A DNA stretch of 46,091 bases from assembly GCA_964515555.1 (NCBI GenBank), contig CAZEVY010000034.1:1-46091 (forward strand), in the 5' to 3' direction. This DNA is from CAZEVY01 sp964515555. Its GTDB lineage: Bacteria > Acidobacteriota > Terriglobia > Bryobacterales > Bryobacteraceae. Shown here one piece after another: positions 7,760 through 15,271 of the stretch (the stretch's first letter is position 1; each line of letters starts with the position of its first letter). Below the pieces are notes generated by a model. The model saw nothing but the letters and a program-made list of their open reading frames with translations, was not told the origin of the DNA and did no database searches. Position numbers and translations under genes: made by a program.

Positions 7760-10399
7760 ATGCCTCTCTCAGGGAAACTCGCGCACTACGACATCGTCGC
7801 GAAGGTCGGCGAAGGCGGCATGGGCGAAGTCTACAAGGCCCGCGACACACGCCTGGGCCGCGAGGTCGCCATCAAGGTGCTGCCGGAGGCCTTCGCGAAC
7901 GACGAAGAACGCATGTCGCGCTTCGAGCGCGAGGCGCGGACGCTGGCGGCGCTGAGCCATCCCAACATCGCGGTGCTGTTCGGACTCGAGGTCGCCGACG
8001 GCGTGCGGGCGCTGGTGATGGAGTACGTGGCGGGGTCGACGCTCGCCGACCGGCTGAGCGCGGGCGCGATTCCACTCGAGGAATCGCTGGCGTACGCCCG
8101 GCAGATGGCGGAGGCGCTGGAGGCGGCGCACGAGAAAGGTATCGTCCACCGCGACCTGAAGCCCGCGAACGTGAAGGTCACACCCGAGGGCACGCTGAAG
8201 GTCCTCGACTTCGGACTTGCCAAGGCGCTCGAACCCGAAGCGGCGTCGGGCGATCCGGGCCTCTCGCCGACCACGGTGACGCTGGGCGCGACGCGCGCGG
8301 GCGTGATTCTCGGCACGGCGGGTTACATGAGTCCGGAGCAGGTGCGCGGGCGGCCGGCCGATCAGCGGGCCGACATCTGGGCCTACGGCGTGGTGGTCTA
8401 CGAAATGCTCACCGGGCGCCGCATGTTCGAGGGCGAGACGGTGTCGGATTCGCTGGCCGGAGTCCTGCGGGCGGACATCGATTTCTCGAAGCTCCCCGCG
8501 GAGACGCCGCCGGCGGTGCGGAAGCTGCTGCGGCGGTGCCTGGAGCGCGACCATCGCAAGCGGCTGCGCCACATCGGCGACGCGCTGGCGGAGCTGGACG
8601 ATATTTCCGCGGAAGTGGCGGCGGCGCGGCCGGCGCCGGAGGTGAAACGGCGGCCACTGTGGTGGATGATCGCCGCGGGGGTGTTCTTCGCCGCGGCTTC
8701 GGCGCTGGCTGTGCTGCATTTCACCGAGGCGCCGCCGCTCGCCGAAGCCGTGCGATTCCAGATCGATCCGCCGGAGGGCGCCCGCCTGAATTATCCGCCC
8801 GCGGTGTCGCCCGATGGCCGATCCGTCGCATACACTGCAACCGTCGGCGGCGCCGGGAGGTTGCTGATCCGGCCGTTCGACTCGCTCGAATCGCGCGTGC
8901 TGGTTACCGAAGATGTGGCTCTGCCGTTCTGGTCGCCGGACGGCGCCTATATCGGCTACTTCAGTCAAGGCAGGCTCAAGAAAGTGGCCGCGTCCGGCGG
9001 CCCGGCGGAGACGATTGCCGCGACCGGCCAGGTTCGTGGTGGAACCTGGGGTGCGAAGGGCGTGATCGTTTACGCGGCCACCTCGGGACAGCTCTTTCAG
9101 GTGGCCGCAACGGGCGGCGATCCCAAGCCCTTGCTGGCGGCGGAGAGAGGCACGACGGTCCACGGCTGGCCGCATTTTCTGCCGGGCGGCGAGCGCTTTC
9201 TCGTCCTGTCCGTGACTGGCAGTTCGATGCCCGACGCGAGCGGCGAGCTTCGGATCGCCGGTCTGGACGGGTCGCCCTCGCGCCGCGTGGTGGTGGCACG
9301 GTCGCGCGCGGAGTTCGCCATGGGACACATCCTGTTCCAGCGAGAGGACTCGCTCATGGCGCAACGCTTCGATCCCGAGCGCCTGGAAGTCACCGGCGAT
9401 CCGTTTCGAGTCGCCGATGGGGCTGCCTTTGTCGCCTCGTCGCGGCGCGCGGATTTCTCGGCGTCGCCGGGCGGAGCGATCGCCTTCCGGACGGGAGTGA
9501 CGTCTTTCAACGAATTCCAATGGTACGATCGGACGGGCAAACCGCTCGACCTCCTGACGCCGAACGAGTCGGGCAACCAGAGTCACCCGGACATCGCGCC
9601 GGACGGAAGCCGCGTCGCCGTCGATCGCGGGGCGGACCTGGGAAGCCGCGACGGCGCCGGCCGCGACATCTGGGTCGTCGACATCGAGCGCAAGACCAGC
9701 TCGCGGCTGACCGCCGGCGGCGGCAATTGGGTTTCGGTGTGGTCGCCGGACAGCCGGCGAATCGCCTATACCTGCACAAGAAAGGGTATCGCGGAGATTT
9801 GCGTGGCCGATGCCAGCGGCACGGGCGAGGTGCAACTGCTGCTGGCGGATGGACAGCCTAAACATCATCTCGCGTGGTCGCCGGATGGGAAGCTGATGGT
9901 CTATGAGCAGGGCGGCGCTGCGAACTACGATCTCTGGGTCCTGCCGCTCGACGGCAAGGAGAAGCCGTACGCGCTCTTATCGACCGAGTTTTTCGAAGGC
10001 CAGCCCCGCTTCTCTCCGGACGGAAAATGGCTCGGGTACATCTCGAACCGGACGGGACGCTTCGAAGTCTACGTCGACGGATTCGGAGGGTCGAACCGAG
10101 GCCGCTGGCAGATCTCGACCGCGGGTGGGATTCAACCTCGCTGGCGAAAGGACGGGCGCGAGCTGTGCTATCTCGCCGCCGACGGAAACATCATGTCGGT
10201 GCCGATCGAAACGGTCGCAGGGGCGCTGAAGGCGGGAAGTCCCAAGGCGCTGTTCCGTACCTCGCAGCTCGGGACGGCGGCGTCCATGCACGTCGACATG
10301 ACCCCCGATGCACAGCGGTTCCTTCTGCATCGTCAGGCGGACTCGGGCCAGCCGGAGAGCATCACGGTGGTGCTGAACTGGCTGGCGGGCCGGAAGTAG
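7760..10399 (+). CDS. Transmembrane Ser/Thr protein kinase with C-terminal TolB/WD40-like propeller
   Basis: 879 residues. The kinase domain fills about 10-275: glycine loop VGEGGMGEV, Lys39 in VAIKVLP, HRDLKPAN with catalytic Asp132, DFG at 150-152, GTAGYMSPEQ activation/P+1 segment and DIWAYGVVVYEMLTGR. One membrane helix follows (about 299-319, WWMIAAGVFFAAASALAVLHF). The remaining 550 residues hold at least six PD40-type blades (SPDGRSVAYTA, FWSPDGAYIGYFS, APDGSRVAVDR, VWSPDSRRIAYT, AWSPDGKLMVYEQ, FSPDGKWLGYISNRTG), predicted to form extracytoplasmic propellers. This is the PknB-like sensor-kinase design that is expanded in Acidobacteriota. The ligand and targets are unknown. It is monocistronic; the next gene is convergent. 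Confidence 0.92.
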   Translation: MPLSGKLAHYDIVAKVGEGGMGEVYKARDTRLGREVAIKVLPEAFANDEERMSRFEREARTLAALSHPNIAVLFGLEVADGVRALVMEYVAGSTLADRLSAGAIPLEESLAYARQMAEALEAAHEKGIVHRDLKPANVKVTPEGTLKVLDFGLAKALEPEAASGDPGLSPTTVTLGATRAGVILGTAGYMSPEQVRGRPADQRADIWAYGVVVYEMLTGRRMFEGETVSDSLAGVLRADIDFSKLPAETPPAVRKLLRRCLERDHRKRLRHIGDALAELDDISAEVAAARPAPEVKRRPLWWMIAAGVFFAAASALAVLHFTEAPPLAEAVRFQIDPPEGARLNYPPAVSPDGRSVAYTATVGGAGRLLIRPFDSLESRVLVTEDVALPFWSPDGAYIGYFSQGRLKKVAASGGPAETIAATGQVRGGTWGAKGVIVYAATSGQLFQVAATGGDPKPLLAAERGTTVHGWPHFLPGGERFLVLSVTGSSMPDASGELRIAGLDGSPSRRVVVARSRAEFAMGHILFQREDSLMAQRFDPERLEVTGDPFRVADGAAFVASSRRADFSASPGGAIAFRTGVTSFNEFQWYDRTGKPLDLLTPNESGNQSHPDIAPDGSRVAVDRGADLGSRDGAGRDIWVVDIERKTSSRLTAGGGNWVSVWSPDSRRIAYTCTRKGIAEICVADASGTGEVQLLLADGQPKHHLAWSPDGKLMVYEQGGAANYDLWVLPLDGKEKPYALLSTEFFEGQPRFSPDGKWLGYISNRTGRFEVYVDGFGGSNRGRWQISTAGGIQPRWRKDGRELCYLAADGNIMSVPIETVAGALKAGSPKALFRTSQLGTAASMHVDMTPDAQRFLLHRQADSGQPESITVVLNWLAGRK

Positions 10400-10439
10400 G
10401 CAGGCGCTCGACGGCCGCGCCTGACCGATACTTTGCAGA

Positions 10440-10462
10440 CCGCTCGCTCACGCTCGCGGCTC
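10440..10462 (+). repeat. Degenerate copy of the dispersed CCGCTCCC-N-GGTCGCGGCTC element
   Basis: Reads CCGCTCGC-TCAC-GCTCGCGGCTC, two mismatches in the conserved arms. It lies between the convergent kinase and ispF genes, where it may act in transcription termination of one or both. Confidence 0.5.
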
Positions 10463-10477
10463 AGTAACGGCAGCACG

Positions 10478-10957
10478 TTACCGCGCCACTGTCGCGACGG
10501 CGTGCGCTTCGGCGGCGCGGCCTTCGCCGACGGGTCCCATTCCTTCGGCGGTCTTGAATTTCACCGACACGCGATCGACGTCCAGCGCGAGCGCGGCGGC
10601 GAGACTCTCGCGCATGGCCTGGCGATGATCCTTGAGTTTGGGGCGCTCGAGAATCACCGTCGAGTCGACATTTACGATGCGGTACCCCGCCGCCTCGAGC
10701 AGGTCGCGCGCGTGGCGCAGGAAGACGAGACTGCCGGCGCCCTTCCAACGCGGGTCGGTGTCTGGGAAGTGCATGCCGATGTCGCCCAGCGAGGCCGCGC
10801 CCAGCAAGGCGTCGGTGATGGCGTGCGCGAGCACGTCGGCGTCGGAGTGGCCGGCGAGGCCGAGATCGGAAGGAATCGTCACACCGCCGAGAATGAGCGG
10901 GCGGCCGGGGACGAGGCGATGGGTGTCCCAGCCGGTTCCGGTGCGAAACTCCGTCAT
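10478..10957 (-). CDS. ispF: 2-C-methyl-D-erythritol 2,4-cyclodiphosphate synthase
   Basis: 159 residues, full length for IspF. It cyclises CDP-ME-2-phosphate to MEcPP with release of CMP in the MEP isoprenoid pathway and works as a zinc-dependent homotrimer. Metal ligands are visible: Asp11 and His13 in GWDTHRL, and His45 in HSDADVLAHAITDALLGA. GDIGMHFPDTDPRWKGA matches the substrate-binding region, and FKTAEGMGPVGEGRAAEAHAVA is the C-terminal signature (usually KATTTEGLG, so somewhat divergent). It starts 3 bases after the ispD stop in the order PIN/TRAM-ispD-ispF, so it is the last gene of that operon. Confidence 0.93.
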   Translation of the reverse strand: MTEFRTGTGWDTHRLVPGRPLILGGVTIPSDLGLAGHSDADVLAHAITDALLGAASLGDIGMHFPDTDPRWKGAGSLVFLRHARDLLEAAGYRIVNVDSTVILERPKLKDHRQAMRESLAAALALDVDRVSVKFKTAEGMGPVGEGRAAEAHAVATVAR

Positions 10958-10960
10958 CGC

Positions 10961-11686
10961 TCAGGAGGCCTTGCGCGCGGCCTGCTCCTGGGAGAGGTAG
11001 AGGCGCGCCAGGTCCATGTCGGAGGGCTTGGTGATCTTGATGTTGCGGTCGCTGCCGGCGACCACGCTGACATCGACGCGCTCGAGTCGCTCGACGAGGC
11101 TGGACTCGTCGGTGCCGGCGAAGCCGTCCTCGGCGGCGCGCGCGAAGGCCTCCTTCAGCAGATCGAAGCGGAAGACCTGCGGCGTCTGGGCGAGCACGAG
11201 GCGGTCGCGCGGGATGGTCGCGCGAATCTTGGAGCGTTGGACCTGCTTGACGGTGTCGACCGGCACGATGCCGACGATGGCGGCGCCGGTGCGGGCGGCC
11301 TCGTCGATGACCGCATCGATGGTGGCGGCGTCGATGAAGGGACGAACGGCGTCGTGCACGGCGACCAGCGTGGTGTCGGGCGCGAGCGACGCCAGGGCGT
11401 TAGCCACGGACTGCTGGCGGCTGTCGCCGCCCTCGACGAGGCGCACGGGCCGACCGGGCGGGTCGTGCTGGAGGAGGTCGGCGACCCAGTCCATTTCCTC
11501 GGCGCGCAGCGCCAAGACGATTTCGGTGACGCGCGGCGAGGCGGTGAATTTGCGGAGGGTGTGGAGCAGGATCGGCGAGCCATCGAGCTGCATGAATTGT
11601 TTGCGGCTGGTGCCGGTCTTCTCGGCGGCGGCGCGGCCCATGCGGGTGCCGAGCCCGGCGGCCGGGACGATGACGGAGACTTTCAT
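10961..11686 (-). CDS. ispD: 2-C-methyl-D-erythritol 4-phosphate cytidylyltransferase
   Basis: 241 residues. It transfers CMP from CTP to MEP, the third step of the MEP pathway. The nucleotide-binding start VSVIVPAAGLGTRMG, KQFMQLDGSPILLHTL, EGGDSRQQSVANAL, LVAVHDAVRPFID, TVKQVQ, LVLAQTPQVFRFDLL and GTDESSLVER are the family's conserved blocks in the expected order. The C-terminus ends GSDRNIKITKPSDMDLA, then a short helix. The ispD-ispF adjacency here is without fusion. The gene begins 4 bases after the stop of the PIN/TRAM gene, so translation is probably coupled. Confidence 0.95.
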   Translation of the reverse strand: MKVSVIVPAAGLGTRMGRAAAEKTGTSRKQFMQLDGSPILLHTLRKFTASPRVTEIVLALRAEEMDWVADLLQHDPPGRPVRLVEGGDSRQQSVANALASLAPDTTLVAVHDAVRPFIDAATIDAVIDEAARTGAAIVGIVPVDTVKQVQRSKIRATIPRDRLVLAQTPQVFRFDLLKEAFARAAEDGFAGTDESSLVERLERVDVSVVAGSDRNIKITKPSDMDLARLYLSQEQAARKAS

Positions 11687-11690
11687 GGCG

Positions 11691-12803
11691 TCAGTGCGCG
11701 GGGGGAGTGGCGGCGGCGGCCGGTTCGCGCTTGTCCTGCTCCCGTTTTTCGGGGCGCTCGGCGGGTTTCTCGCCGGGCTGCTTTTCGTGGACGTGGTGGA
11801 CGCGGTCGTCGAAGCGCCCGAAGATCATCTTGCCGGCGGTGGTCTGCAAGACGCTGGTGACGGCGATATCGATGGTCTTGGAGATCATGCGGCGGGCGTT
11901 GTCGACCACCACCATGGTGCCGTCGTCGAGGTAAGCGACTCCCTGGTTGTACTCCTTGCCTTCCTTGAGAATGAAGACGCGCATGATCTCGCCGGGCAGC
12001 ACGATCGGCTTGAGCGCGTTGGCGAGCTCGTTGATGTTGAGGACCTCGACGCCGTGGAGCTGCGCGACCTTGTTGAGGTTGAAATCGTTAGTGACGATCT
12101 TGCAGTCGTAGCGCTTGCCGAGCTCGATGAGCTTCATATCGACCTCGCGGACGTTGGGAAAGTCGTCCTCGAGGATCTGGACGTTGAGCGCGGGCATCTT
12201 CTGGAGCTTCTGGAGAATGTCGAGGCCGCGGCGCCCGCGGTTGCGGCGCATGGAATCGCCGGAGTCGGCGACCATCTGGAGCTCGCGCAGCACGAACTGG
12301 GGGATGACGAGCACGCCGTCGAGAAAGCCGGTCTCGGCGATGTCGGAGATGCGGCCGTCGATGATGACGCTGGTATCGAGGATCTTGAAGGCCTGCTTCT
12401 GCACCTTCTCGCCGCCGAAGAGTCCGCCGAGGGCGGCCAGGTTGAGCATGTCGCCCTTGTTGGCGCCGACGACGAGGCCGACGTAGGTCATCAGCATCAG
12501 GATGAGCAACTGGAGGAATCGGGCGGAGCTGCCGGCGTCGGGCAGCGCGCGCGCGATGACCAGCGACATCAGGTAGGCGCCGAAGATTCCCATGACCGAG
12601 CCGGTGGCTGCGCCGATCAGCCGTTTCAGGCTGACTTCCTTGAGCCGGATCTCGAAGAGCACGATGGCGGCCCCGGCGGCGGCGCCGATGGCGGCAGCGA
12701 CGGCCGGGTCGAGGTCGAACGGCTTCACGAAGTAGGCGGCGCAGGCGACCAGCAGGACAAACAGAACACGTATAAATATGAGATCGAGCACAAGGCCTCC
12801 CAC
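11691..12803 (-). CDS. PIN/TRAM-domain membrane protein (YacL-like)
   Basis: 370 residues from GTG at 12803; a second GTG at 12791 with a GGGAGG site close upstream is an equally good start. Four membrane helices occupy about residues 5-113. The PIN nuclease domain then opens with FKILDTSVIIDGRI (Asp143) and continues through FVLRELQ, RRGLDILQKLQ and IVTNDFNLNKVA, containing the acidic residues expected for a Mg-dependent ribonuclease. A TRAM segment (PGEIMRVFILKEGKEYNQGVAYLDDGTMVVVDNA in pieces) precedes a charged, Ala/Pro-rich tail. Linkage of a YacL-type gene to ispD-ispF is conserved in Bacillus, which supports the assignment. The RNA substrate is unknown. A TATACT promoter lies about 45 bases upstream. 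Confidence 0.9.
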   Translation of the reverse strand: MGGLVLDLIFIRVLFVLLVACAAYFVKPFDLDPAVAAAIGAAAGAAIVLFEIRLKEVSLKRLIGAATGSVMGIFGAYLMSLVIARALPDAGSSARFLQLLILMLMTYVGLVVGANKGDMLNLAALGGLFGGEKVQKQAFKILDTSVIIDGRISDIAETGFLDGVLVIPQFVLRELQMVADSGDSMRRNRGRRGLDILQKLQKMPALNVQILEDDFPNVREVDMKLIELGKRYDCKIVTNDFNLNKVAQLHGVEVLNINELANALKPIVLPGEIMRVFILKEGKEYNQGVAYLDDGTMVVVDNARRMISKTIDIAVTSVLQTTAGKMIFGRFDDRVHHVHEKQPGEKPAERPEKREQDKREPAAAATPPAH

Positions 12804-12845
12804 ACCCCGGTGTACTGGGGCGCTCGCGCTAACTCCTGCGGATTG

Positions 12846-12851
12846 AGTATA
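12846..12851 (-). promoter_or_regulatory. -10 element (TATACT) of the PIN/TRAM-ispD-ispF operon
   Basis: The minus strand reads TATACT about 43 bases before the first GTG start. The first heptads of the array at 12867-12919 fall where the -35 box should lie, so the array may influence this promoter. Confidence 0.45.
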
Positions 12852-12866
12852 GCACTGGAAGAGTTG

Positions 12867-12967
12867 TCAGTTGTCAGTCGTCAGTTATCAGTCTTCAGTT
12901 TTCAGTTGTCAGTGATCAGCCTGCGACCGTGTGAGGCCTAACTGAGAACTGATGGCTGATAACTGAC
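12867..12967. repeat. Heptad (TCAGTNN) repeat array with inverted partner
   Basis: From 12867 to 12915 the unit TCAGTNN is repeated seven times in strict 7-base register, with the last two bases TG, CG, TA, CT, TT, TG and GA, followed by a closing TCAG at 12916-12919. After a 20-base spacer, four heptads of the opposite sense (AACTGAG, AACTGAT, GGCTGAT, AACTGAC) occupy 12940-12967. The two arms can pair over roughly 28 bases in several registers. The right arm ends 3 bases before the RRM gene stop codon. The array is non-coding and A/T-richer than its surroundings. Confidence 0.85.
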
Positions 12968-12970
12968 GAC

Positions 12971-13441
12971 TTACAACGCTTTCGCCAACTCTTCGGCGAA
13001 GGCGCTGGGAGGACCGTCGGAGCCGGGGCGCGGGGTCTTCTTTTTGTGCTTCTTGCCGCCCCGGCGCGGGACATGCGGCGGGGCCGCCGAGGCCGCTGTG
13101 GCGGCTACCACAGTGGACGCCGCCGCCGGGGGTGGTCCCATGGCGGGGCGCGGCGGAGGACCGGCGGCGGGCCGTCCGATCGTCTTTCCGCGCGGAGGCT
13201 GCGCGGGGTTGGCGCGCAGGATGCGGTCCTCGAGCGGGGCGCGGTCGAAACGGCGGATGATCGACTGCATCTCCTCCATGTTCGGCGTCTCGATGAACGC
13301 GAAGCCCTTCGACTCCTGGGTCTCCGGATTGCGGATGACCTTCACGTGGTCGGCGACGAGGTTTTCTGCCGCCAGCCAGGAAGTGATATCGTCGGCGGTG
13401 ACCCAGGCCGGCAGGTTTCCGAGGAATACGGTATTACTCAT
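12971..13441 (-). CDS. Single-RRM RNA-binding protein
   Basis: 156 residues. An RNA recognition motif fills about 1-85, with RNP2 as VFLGNLP (5-11) and RNP1 as KGFAFIETP (about 45-53), in the small RRM type seen in cyanobacteria and many other bacteria (Rbp-like). The tail is low complexity, rich in Pro, Ala and Gly (PPPRPAMGPPPAAAS), and ends with a basic patch RRGGKKHKKKTPRPGS that could add RNA affinity. Function is probably post-transcriptional. It is transcribed towards the PIN/TRAM operon but is separated from it by 167 bases holding the heptad array. Confidence 0.9.
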   Translation of the reverse strand: MSNTVFLGNLPAWVTADDITSWLAAENLVADHVKVIRNPETQESKGFAFIETPNMEEMQSIIRRFDRAPLEDRILRANPAQPPRGKTIGRPAAGPPPRPAMGPPPAAASTVVAATAASAAPPHVPRRGGKKHKKKTPRPGSDGPPSAFAEELAKAL

Positions 13442-13600
13442 TCGATCGCGTTACATCAGCTCCGTGGGGAAATGTGCGGGTCGCGGACGGCAACCCGTAG
13501 CAGCGTCCCTATGCTATCACAGGTCGCGCGGGAGGTGCAATGAGAAACGCAATCGAATGAGGGTCTTTGAGGGTGCTGCCCGTCCGTGACCGGAGTTCGG

Positions 13601-13792
13601 CTACCGGATTGCCATGGTTACCGGCGCGCTCGACAACCCCGCCACCGTCAGCACCACTTCAACCGCGTCGCCCAGCATCACGCCGCGCGGGACGGTTGCG
13701 TTCACCTGGTAGAAACCCGTGTAGCCCGGCACGAGGCCCGCGAACGCCACCTCCGCATCGACGCCCCCAATCTTCACCGTCACCAGGGTCAC
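13601..13792 (-). pseudogene. Orphan TIGR03437-type (Solibacter C-terminal) domain, 63 residues
   Basis: The sequence KIGGVDAEVAFAGLVPGYTG, then FYQVNATVPRGVMLGDAVEV and VLTVAGLSSAPVTMAI, is a clear C-terminal 'Solibacter' domain of the kind that normally ends large secreted proteins. Here only the last 63 residues exist. The frame opens with GTG at 13792, one base after the der stop codon, with no signal peptide and nothing else upstream. Most likely it is a remnant of a lost secreted protein. Translation coupled to der as a small protein is possible but less likely. The domain is a strong taxonomic pointer to Bryobacterales. Confidence 0.7.
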
Positions 13793-13793
13793 G

Positions 13794-15074
13794 CTACCGG
13801 CGGCGCGTCTTCACCGCCAGGGGAGTGCCGGCGAAGCCGAAGCGGTCGCGCAACCGGTTAATGAGATAGCGCTCCATGGCGAAGTGCAGCGGACCGTGTC
13901 CATCGGTGAAGACGACGAACGTCGGCGGATGCACGCCCGCCTGCGTGATGTACTTCACCTTGACGTCGCGCCCAAACTCGAGCGTCGTGAGAAAGCGATT
14001 CAGCTCGCCGGTCCCGATGCGCTCGCCCGCCGACCGCCAGCCCCGGCGGATCAGCCCGAACAGTTGCGCGACGCCCGAGCCGGTCAGCGCGCTCGCGAAG
14101 GCGACCGGCGCGTATTCCAGGAACTTCATCGTCTGCCGCACGCGATCGACGAAGGCCTTCTTATCGCGCTTCTCCAGGGCGTCCCATTTGTTGACGACCA
14201 GCACCACCGGCAGCCCGGCGTCGTCGGCATAGCCGGCGATGGTGGCGTCGGACGCCACAGGCCCCTCGATGGCGTCGATCACCACCAGCGCGGCGCGGGC
14301 CCGCTCGATGTGCTTGCGCGCCATGACCACGCTGAGTTTCTCGGCCATCAGCTTGGTCTTGCCCTTGCGGCGGATGCCGGCGGTGTCGACGAACACGTAG
14401 TCGACGCCGTCGCGCCGTACGCGCTCGTCGACGGCGTCGCGGGTGGTGCCGGCGACCGGCGAGACGATGGCGCGGTCCGCCCCGGTAAGCGCGTTGAGCA
14501 GCGTCGACTTGCCGACGTTGGGGCGGCCCACGATGGCCACGCGGATGGCGTCGCCCTCCGCGGGCGGCGGCTCCTCGCCGGACGGGAGAGTCGCCACGAC
14601 GCGATCGAGAAGATCGTCGACGCCGGTGCGATGCTCGGCGGAAACGGAAAAGACGTCCTCGAATCCGAGGGCGTGGAACTCGTGCACCAGCACGTCGCTG
14701 GAGGCGGTGTCGATTTTGTTCACCGCGACGGCGACGGGCCGGCCGAGGCGGCGCAGCATGCCGGCCAGCTCGCGATCGGCCTCGGTGACGCCGGCGCGAC
14801 CGTCGACCAGGAAGATGACGCGATCGGCGGTGTCGAGCGCGACGCGCGCCTGACGGAAGATCTCGCGCGGGATGATTTCGGGGTCGTCGGGCAGGAGGCC
14901 GCCGGTGTCGACGATCTCGAAGCGGCGGCCGGCGTGCTCGCCGATGCCGTGGATGCGGTCGCGCGTGATGCCGGGCTCGTCTCCGGTGATGGAGCGGCGC
15001 GCGCCCACGATGGCGTTGAACAGGGTCGACTTGCCGACGTTGGGCCGGCCGGCGATGACGACGGTAGGGAGCAT
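13794..15074 (-). CDS. der: Ribosome-assembly GTPase Der (EngA)
   Basis: 426 residues with two tandem GTPase domains and a KH-like C-terminus, the diagnostic Der layout. First G domain: GRPNVGKS at 9-16, GITRDR, DTGG (56-59), NKID (119-122). Second: GRPNVGKS at 183-190, GTTRDAVDE, DTAGIRRK, NKWD. The C-terminal domain has ELNRFLTTLE, VKVKYITQAGVHPPTFVVFTDG split by the usual GKxLKxxY-like region, and ends in RFGFAGTPLAV. Der acts in 50S subunit maturation. The ATG at 15074-15072 shares its A with the last base of tRNA-Leu immediately upstream; no ribosome binding site exists between them and no alternative in-frame start lies before the first P-loop. Confidence 0.96.
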   Translation of the reverse strand: MLPTVVIAGRPNVGKSTLFNAIVGARRSITGDEPGITRDRIHGIGEHAGRRFEIVDTGGLLPDDPEIIPREIFRQARVALDTADRVIFLVDGRAGVTEADRELAGMLRRLGRPVAVAVNKIDTASSDVLVHEFHALGFEDVFSVSAEHRTGVDDLLDRVVATLPSGEEPPPAEGDAIRVAIVGRPNVGKSTLLNALTGADRAIVSPVAGTTRDAVDERVRRDGVDYVFVDTAGIRRKGKTKLMAEKLSVVMARKHIERARAALVVIDAIEGPVASDATIAGYADDAGLPVVLVVNKWDALEKRDKKAFVDRVRQTMKFLEYAPVAFASALTGSGVAQLFGLIRRGWRSAGERIGTGELNRFLTTLEFGRDVKVKYITQAGVHPPTFVVFTDGHGPLHFAMERYLINRLRDRFGFAGTPLAVKTRRR

Positions 15075-15160
15075 GGTGCGAACGGGGAGACTTGAACTCC
15101 CACGCCCTTTCGGGCGCCAGATCCTAAGTCTGGTGCGTCTGCCAATTCCGCCACGTTCGC
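15074..15160 (-). tRNA. tRNA-Leu (anticodon UAG)
   Basis: On the minus strand the acceptor stem GCGAACG pairs with CGTTCGC, followed by discriminator A and an encoded CCA. The anticodon arm is CCAGA-CTTAGGA-TCTGG, giving anticodon TAG in the DNA. A long variable arm (GCGCCCGAAAGGGCGT) marks a class II tRNA, and the T arm GGGAG-TTCAAGT-CTCCC is regular. Total 87 bases with CCA. The final A of CCA is also the first base of the der start codon. A TATCAT hexamer about 28 bases upstream (15188-15193) is a candidate -10 box. Confidence 0.95.
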
Positions 15161-15271
15161 GGAAGCGGTTCGGTCAGTTCGTTTCCATGATAGCACCCGG
15201 GCCACGGCGGGGCCGCGCCGCGCTCCGGCCTGGCACGAAGATTGCGGGTCGAATCCGTACAGGAGAATCCT

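Noticed and set aside
12867..12967. CRISPR array
   Set aside because: Units are 7 bases without unique spacers, and no cas genes are present.
15243..15256. tRNA T-arm-like sequence GCGGGTCGAATCCG
   Set aside because: No acceptor stem, D arm or anticodon arm can be built around it.
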